NCBI GenBank assembly: GCA_023417635.1
Contig: JAEZFF010000114.1
Coordinates: forward strand, 1-9,615
Direction of reading: 5' to 3'
DNA from: Bacillota bacterium
GTDB lineage: Bacteria > Bacillota > Clostridia > Oscillospirales > Acutalibacteraceae
DNA length: 9,615 nt
Shown here: one piece after another, positions 5,643-9,615 of the stretch
Numbering within the stretch: the stretch's first letter is position 1
Layout: each line of letters starts with the position of its first letter
Program-made: the position numbers and the translations under genes
Notes under the pieces: generated by a model
The model's input: only the letters and a program-made list of their open reading frames with translations
Databases searched by the model: none
What the model was told of the DNA's origin: nothing

Positions 5643-5672
5643 ATCTTATGCTGGTTTGACAGAACCTGCCAA
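5643..5672 (-). promoter_or_regulatory. Promoter candidate for the Cys-rich microprotein
   Basis: On the minus strand TTGGCA (5667-5672) and TAAGAT (5643-5648) are 18 bases apart, a fair SigA match. The same bases read CATAAGATA (5642-5650), which fits the SigE/SigK -10 form CATA-N3-TA, but I see no matching -35 at the right distance. Which sigma factor applies is therefore open. Confidence 0.4.
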
Positions 5673-5783
5673 TATTCCCTTAAAAAATATGCAGTCGGGA
5701 TTCTCGGCAATAAAGTCCTGCTTTGTTTTTGTACAAATTACAACCCGGTAAGGACAGAAAATCGTAGAGATTCTAATAAATGT

Positions 5784-5813
5784 TTGCCGTACACAATACT
5801 GCAGTGATATAAT
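5784..5813 (+). promoter_or_regulatory. Extended -10 promoter for the DUF3825-like gene
   Basis: TATAAT at 5808-5813 is preceded by TGA (extended -10, TG-N). TTGCCG at 5784-5789, 18 bases upstream, is a weak -35. Transcription would start near 5820. Confidence 0.6.
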
Positions 5814-5927
5814 GGTGGAAAATGCTGAAATACAGCGAAAAATCGGAAGCAAGGTGCTGCTAAGCGAAAGCGATTGTGTTCCGTTAGAAATTTACTTTTC
5901 TATTATTGTTATAAAGGAGTTGATACT

Positions 5928-7529
5928 ATGATCAATGAATCCAAAAGTGGCTTTCAGCGGCTTGGTTTTATCCATAACAACACAACTTATGCGGCAGAGC
6001 TGCGAAAGCTTTCCCAGCAGTGTGTAGATTATGGCAGGCTGAATGAGTATCTCGACAGCCAATGGGATACCAAGGAAACAAGTTACCTCCTGTTCAACAG
6101 CAGCCTGGAGCGTACAACATCGGACTCGGTTTCTTTTTTGGCGATTGACACCGGCTATAAAACGCCGGAGGGCAAAACAATTTACGGAGGCTTCTCCAGA
6201 AAAAATGAAGAGGATTCACTCAGTACCGGCGATTGGTATGGCGTAACGATCCGAACGTTGGATGAGATGCTGGACTACTGGCGCATTACCTACCTTGGCC
6301 TTGCCTCCTATACTTATATCCCCGGCAATGATTACGGGCCGCTTTCTTATGTGCTGTGCAAAATGACGGAAAAAGAAATCAGCGCTGAAGAATGTGCCGT
6401 CCTCTGCCAGCAAAGTTATGCCGAAGCGAAAAAGCAAAATGCCATTGGCATTTATACACCTGCTACTAAGCCGCCTTTTTCCTATTTCCGCATGAAATGC
6501 GAAACGGCTTCCGGTCAGCCCATATTCCTTTTAATGGAGAAAAATACCCGGAATGGCGTGCAGCCTTGGTGGGGTGCGCTGGCTATTACACAGGAAACCC
6601 TTTTAAAACGCATTTCCGACTGCCACTGTGTTCATTATGGAATGCTGCATTTTGAAAACAGACAGGCCATGCAGGCTTTTCTGCAGGACCTTGCGGAAGA
6701 CGCCATGGATGAAGCCTGGACCCTCTCCGGTCCAGATGCCGAGCCGTTCGGCGTACTCCGCAATTACCTTGAACATACGCTTGACCGTTTGCTTGAAGAG
6801 GATAGAGAGACGGAGCGGGAAGGCCGGAAGGAACCGCATAAAGTGGATGAGTATGGAGGAAAGGTTTACTTTAACACCGGACTTCTGAACCATCTTTTCC
6901 GCCAAATCATTTTGGTGGGTGAGAAAGAGCAGTGGACTGAGCAGATTCCGGTCCTTGGTGAGCATACTTTCTTTTTGATGCAAAATCTCCATCATTACTC
7001 AGAAACCGATTCAGAAATCACTAATGTGTACGATGGCGTGCAGTTTCAGGTCCCACACATAGCAGAATATTTTAATTCATATGACAAAGTCTTTTTTGAT
7101 GCATCTTTGCCCATTCAGCTGAACGATTACCATATTTTTGAAGACGGGGTGGAGCGCGGCCGACTGCCAAAGTACAGTGAGGAATGGGCTGCGGCGAAAT
7201 CAAACCCGGAAGCGAAAAACGCGCTGCTTGCCAGAATTGCCCGCGACTTTTCTTCTGCTCTGCAGCGTGCCCGCCTGATGGCTGAACGGAACTATAAACT
7301 GGCTGTGCCGCAGTACTGGATGGAGGATAACGATATTCAACTCCTTTTGCCGGTCTACTTGGGCGAAAGGGAGGAAAACGGCCGCCCGGAATGTGCGCTT
7401 GCACTGAAAAAGATTACGAACGGGCGCGCGCCGTATTACCGCGGCGCTACAATTCTGACGCTCGATATGGCATATAACAATTCGCGTCTGCTTGCAAAGC
7501 CTGATGTTTTCTGGCTCAGGCAGCGCTGA
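5928..7529 (+). CDS. Large protein with C-terminal DUF3825-like domain
   Basis: This is a 533-residue soluble protein with no signal peptide or membrane segment. The C-terminal part (about 300-530) carries what I recognise as the DUF3825 pattern: YFNTGLL (314-320), VFFDASLPI about 100 residues later, NYKLAVPQYW (455-464), a QLLLPVYL strand, and the ending LTLDMAYNNSRLLAKPD (510-526) followed by W529. The conserved Asp, Arg, Lys and Pro look like an enzymatic or ligand pocket, but no activity is known to me. The N-terminal half (about 1-290) opens FQRLGFIHNNTTYAAELRKLSQ and has aromatic-rich strands; I cannot assign it. AAAGGAG (5913-5919) lies eight bases before the ATG at 5928; the frame is open back to 5874 but has no ribosome site there. 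The gene is alone between its promoter and terminator. Confidence 0.8.
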   Translation: MINESKSGFQRLGFIHNNTTYAAELRKLSQQCVDYGRLNEYLDSQWDTKETSYLLFNSSLERTTSDSVSFLAIDTGYKTPEGKTIYGGFSRKNEEDSLSTGDWYGVTIRTLDEMLDYWRITYLGLASYTYIPGNDYGPLSYVLCKMTEKEISAEECAVLCQQSYAEAKKQNAIGIYTPATKPPFSYFRMKCETASGQPIFLLMEKNTRNGVQPWWGALAITQETLLKRISDCHCVHYGMLHFENRQAMQAFLQDLAEDAMDEAWTLSGPDAEPFGVLRNYLEHTLDRLLEEDRETEREGRKEPHKVDEYGGKVYFNTGLLNHLFRQIILVGEKEQWTEQIPVLGEHTFFLMQNLHHYSETDSEITNVYDGVQFQVPHIAEYFNSYDKVFFDASLPIQLNDYHIFEDGVERGRLPKYSEEWAAAKSNPEAKNALLARIARDFSSALQRARLMAERNYKLAVPQYWMEDNDIQLLLPVYLGEREENGRPECALALKKITNGRAPYYRGATILTLDMAYNNSRLLAKPDVFWLRQR

Positions 7530-7564
7530 GCTGTTACACAGTTGATTTTATACTTCTGCCCAGA

Positions 7565-7605
7565 AAAAATACCCGCAGGCTTTCGAAGGCCTGTGGGTAT
7601 TTTTG
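7565..7605. terminator. Terminator of the DUF3825-like gene
   Basis: AAAAATACCCGCAGGC (7565-7580) pairs with GCCTGTGGGTATTTTT (7589-7604) over 16 base pairs with an eight-base loop. The stem is flanked by A on the left and T on the right, so it could work in both directions. It starts 36 bases after the stop at 7529. Confidence 0.87.
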
Positions 7606-7631
7606 TTCACAGTTTTTTTATTTTATCCCAC

Positions 7632-7660
7632 TTGACAGCAGAAACATGGGTCAGTATAAT
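7632..7660 (+). promoter_or_regulatory. Perfect-consensus SigA promoter of the MarR-ABC operon
   Basis: TTGACA (7632-7637) and TATAAT (7655-7660) both match consensus exactly with a 17-base spacer. Transcription would start near 7667. A promoter this strong ahead of a MarR gene implies tight repression by default. Confidence 0.92.
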
Positions 7661-7671
7661 AATAAGCATTC

Positions 7672-7698
7672 CTAATGATTAGACAACCTAACTATTAG
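7672..7698. promoter_or_regulatory. Tandem palindromic operators, probably for the MarR protein
   Basis: CTAATGATTAG (7672-7682, perfect palindrome around a central base) and CTAACTATTAG (7688-7698, CTAA-N3-TTAG) are separated by five bases, so their centres are 16 bases apart. They lie just downstream of the predicted start site, where bound dimers would block transcription. Autoregulation by the adjacent MarR gene is the simplest reading. Confidence 0.75.
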
Positions 7699-7742
7699 AA
7701 AAACAAATTATATTTTTAAAGAAAATGAATGGAGCTGAAGCT

Positions 7743-8255
7743 ATGCAGCAGAAACCGAGCAAGTCGGATGGGCAGGCGATTGAAAAGCTTTCAAAAGCCT
7801 TTCTGCAGTTTCGCTACTTTTACCACTACCAGAAAAGAGCCTGCCGGGAAAGGCCGGGAGGCTGCCAAGGGATAAGACCGGGCGACATTATGATGCTGTT
7901 TTCCATCTGGTCACTTCAAAGAAAGCAAGGGCACACTGTCACAGCAACGGATCTTAGCCACAGCATGGGAATTAAAACGCCTTCCGTCAATGTGGTGCTG
8001 GCCTCGCTTGAAAAAGCCGGGATGATTACACGTACAATCGATGCTGAAGACCGCCGCTTTATGAGGATAGCACTAAGCACTCAGGGAGAAAACTGCGTCA
8101 AGCACTGGCACAGGCATTACGCCGAACATATGCGCGGCCTTGTCGCCTACCTTGGCATCGAGAAAAGTGACTGCCTTGCGGAACTGATGAATGACATTTA
8201 TTGCTATCTTCGTACAACGGAACAGGAAGAGGAAGCAAAGAAATCAAAACTATAA
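7743..8255 (+). CDS. MarR-family transcriptional regulator
   Basis: This 170-residue protein has the MarR winged-helix layout. Residues 66-78 (VTATDLSHSMGIK) and the recognition helix near 79-92 (TPSVNVVLASLEKA) are followed by GMITR and the wing signature D-A-E-D-R-R (100-105). Helices at both ends should form the dimer interface. The start at 7743 has GGAG at 7731-7734 eight bases upstream; an earlier in-frame ATG at 7725 has only weak A-rich sequence before it and would add six residues. It is the first gene of an operon with the ABC exporter 36 bases downstream, without a terminator between. It most likely represses its own operon through the tandem CTAA-N3-TTAG sites and releases on binding a drug or other small ligand. 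The inducer is unknown. Confidence 0.93.
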   Translation: MQQKPSKSDGQAIEKLSKAFLQFRYFYHYQKRACRERPGGCQGIRPGDIMMLFSIWSLQRKQGHTVTATDLSHSMGIKTPSVNVVLASLEKAGMITRTIDAEDRRFMRIALSTQGENCVKHWHRHYAEHMRGLVAYLGIEKSDCLAELMNDIYCYLRTTEQEEEAKKSKL

Positions 8256-8291
8256 CAAAATTTTATCAGCCTGTTTTTTCGAGGTGAATTT

Positions 8292-9615
8292 ATGCTAAAA
8301 ATTTTTCGAAGATTAAAACCCTATATTTTGCATATTGCCGCCATTCTGGTCTTAATTTTTCTGCAAGTGCTGGCGGACCTCTACCTGCCGACCGTTATGT
8401 CGGATATTATCAACAGCGGCATTATGAAAGAAGACGTTAACTATATTTTACACCAAGGCCTGTATATGCTGCTGATTTCCGGCGGCGGAGCGGTCTGTGC
8501 CATTTTAGCCGGTTTGCTGAGCGCAAAAGTATCCGTCGGCCTTGGCCGTGACCTGCGCGGTACGCTTTTTGAGCATGTCGAGAGCTTTTCGCTTCATGAG
8601 TTCGACCATTTCGGTTCTTCCACGCTCATTACCCGCACAACAAACGATATTGTTCAAATTCAGACGGTTTCCGTTGTCATTCTGAACATTATGCTGCGTG
8701 CGCCGATGATGTGTGTGGGCGGTGTAATCCTCGCTTATTCAAAAGACCAGAAGCTTACGCTTTTGCTGCTTGCCACGCTGCCGGTCATTGCGGTCATTAT
8801 AGGCCTTACAGCGAAGTTTGTCATCCCAATTTTCAAAAAAGTGCAGCAGAAGATTGACCGGCTGAACCTCGTTCTTCGCGAAAATCTGACCGGCATTCGA
8901 GTGATTCGGGCCTTTAACCGCGAAGATCATGAAAAGAAGCGTTTCCATGAGGCAAATGACGACCTTACGGGAACTTATATTAAGGTAAACCGCATTCTGG
9001 CATTTCTTATGCCAGCCATGATGATGATTATGGATGCCCTGATTGTTGGCATCCTTTGGTTCGGTACTATCCGTGTTGATGCCGGAGATATGAACCTTGG
9101 TGCGCTGATTGCCTTTTTGCAGTATGCCATGCAGATTATGTTCTCGCTTGTAGCCATGACTATGATGTTTATTATGATTCCGCGTGCGCAGGCTGCTGCG
9201 GAACGTATCAATGAAGTGCTGGAAACAAAGCCGGAGATTATAGAGCCGGCACAGCCGAAGCCCGCTGCAGATGAAAAAGGTTATGTTGCGTTTGACCATG
9301 TTACATTCCGCTACCACGGGGCGGAAGAGCCCGCGCTGAAAGGCATTAGTTTCCAGGCAAAGCCCGGCGAAACAACCGCGATCATTGGCGGAACAGGCAG
9401 CGGAAAATCGACCCTTGTTAATCTAATCCCACGTTTTTATGACGTGGAAAGCGGTCACGTCCTGGTCGATGGAGTGGATGTGCGTGACATTCAGCAGGAG
9501 AAGCTGCGGGCGAAGATTGGCTTTGTGCCGCAGAAGGCTGTGCTTTTTACTGGAACAATTTCCGACAACCTGCGTTATGGCAACCCGGAAGCTTCAGGTG
9601 AAGAAATTCACAATG
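8292..9615 (+). CDS. Multidrug-type ABC half-transporter, permease fused to ATPase (truncated by window end)
   Basis: The first 441 residues are present. The N-terminal exporter-type membrane domain has hydrophobic segments starting near residues 10, 60, 130, 160, 240 and 275, and the coupling-helix region LRENLTGIRVIRAFNRE typical of this class. The ATPase domain starts near 335. Walker A is GGTGSGKST (366-374, Lys372), and the Q-loop glutamine is Gln414 in FVPQKAVLF. The signature motif, Walker B and H-loop lie beyond the window. GAGGTG (8281-8286) is five bases before the ATG. It belongs to the YheI/YheH (BmrCD)- and EfrAB-like heterodimeric family, judged from layout and the MarR neighbour. 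Such operons usually carry a second half-transporter next, which I expect just past 9615. It should export drugs or lipophilic compounds using ATP. Confidence 0.93.
   Translation, partial: MLKIFRRLKPYILHIAAILVLIFLQVLADLYLPTVMSDIINSGIMKEDVNYILHQGLYMLLISGGGAVCAILAGLLSAKVSVGLGRDLRGTLFEHVESFSLHEFDHFGSSTLITRTTNDIVQIQTVSVVILNIMLRAPMMCVGGVILAYSKDQKLTLLLLATLPVIAVIIGLTAKFVIPIFKKVQQKIDRLNLVLRENLTGIRVIRAFNREDHEKKRFHEANDDLTGTYIKVNRILAFLMPAMMMIMDALIVGILWFGTIRVDAGDMNLGALIAFLQYAMQIMFSLVAMTMMFIMIPRAQAAAERINEVLETKPEIIEPAQPKPAADEKGYVAFDHVTFRYHGAEEPALKGISFQAKPGETTAIIGGTGSGKSTLVNLIPRFYDVESGHVLVDGVDVRDIQQEKLRAKIGFVPQKAVLFTGTISDNLRYGNPEASGEEIHN

Larger units (their letters stand above)
5619..5927. other. Intergenic region between divergent Cys-rich and DUF3825-like genes
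   Basis: This 309-base stretch holds the ribosome site and promoter of the minus-strand Cys-rich gene on its left, and the promoter and about 108-nt leader of the DUF3825-like gene on its right. The leader has a possible CGGAA/TTCCG pairing (about 5844-5848 with 5879-5883). I see no riboswitch pattern, tRNA or further ORF with a usable start in it. Confidence 0.6.

Noticed and set aside
5430..5807. Plus- and minus-strand Ala- or Leu-rich ORFs across 5332-5807
   Set aside because: They are frame shadows of the TGC/CGC-rich Cys-rich gene, lack ribosome sites and in part run through two terminators.
5814..5927. Possible riboswitch in the DUF3825-like gene leader
   Set aside because: Only short weak pairings are visible and no known aptamer consensus or terminator/antiterminator pair is present.
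8739..9317. 192-codon minus-strand ORF opposite the ABC transporter
   Set aside because: The plus strand encodes a conserved ABC exporter continuously here; the antisense reading has no domain or start signal.
1..9615. Insertion sequences, integrase, CRISPR array, tRNA or rRNA
   Set aside because: No transposase-like ORF, regular spaced repeats, terminal inverted repeats or cloverleaf sequence was seen on either strand.

Overview
The window looks like a chromosomal segment of a low- to medium-GC, spore-forming-type Clostridia, most likely from the Oscillospiraceae/Ruminococcaceae-like cellulolytic or gut group. The basis is the AGGAGG/GAGGTG ribosome binding sites, consensus SigA-type promoters, many short hairpin terminators, a CelC-like cytoplasmic GH5 enzyme, a lipoprotein sugar-binding protein, and a MarR plus half-size ABC exporter operon. 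The organism call is inference; there is no rRNA or marker gene here.

Layout. (1) Positions 1-1390: the terminator of an upstream gene, then a promoter, a leader with a three-codon ORF and a palindrome, and a monocistronic GH5 glucanase gene. (2) 1442-4742: a promoter overlapped by a palindrome, a leader with an eight-codon ORF, a solute-binding lipoprotein and a methyl-accepting chemotaxis protein in one transcription unit, closed by a hairpin terminator. No permease or ATPase gene accompanies the binding protein. (3) 4802-5618: a cluster of very small genes. Two tandem hydrophilic proteins (63 and 44 residues) lie on the minus strand. A free-standing transcription unit on the plus strand (consensus promoter, about 180 nt, strong terminator) has no convincing ORF and probably encodes a small RNA. 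A 37-residue protein with 14 cysteines lies on the minus strand. (4) 5784-7605: a promoter, a 533-residue protein with a C-terminal DUF3825-like domain, and a terminator. (5) 7632-9615: a perfect-consensus promoter, tandem CTAA-N3-TTAG operators, a MarR-type repressor, and the first 441 residues of a multidrug-type ABC half-transporter that runs off the window.

How the genes may work together. The GH5 enzyme has no signal peptide, so it should cleave imported beta-glucan oligosaccharides inside the cell. The binding lipoprotein and chemoreceptor could form a sensor that steers the cell toward such sugars; this rests on gene order and family knowledge only. The MarR-ABC operon is a standard drug- or toxin-responsive export module, probably autoregulated. 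The least explained parts are the small-gene island between 4.8 and 5.6 kb and the N-terminal half of the DUF3825-like protein.
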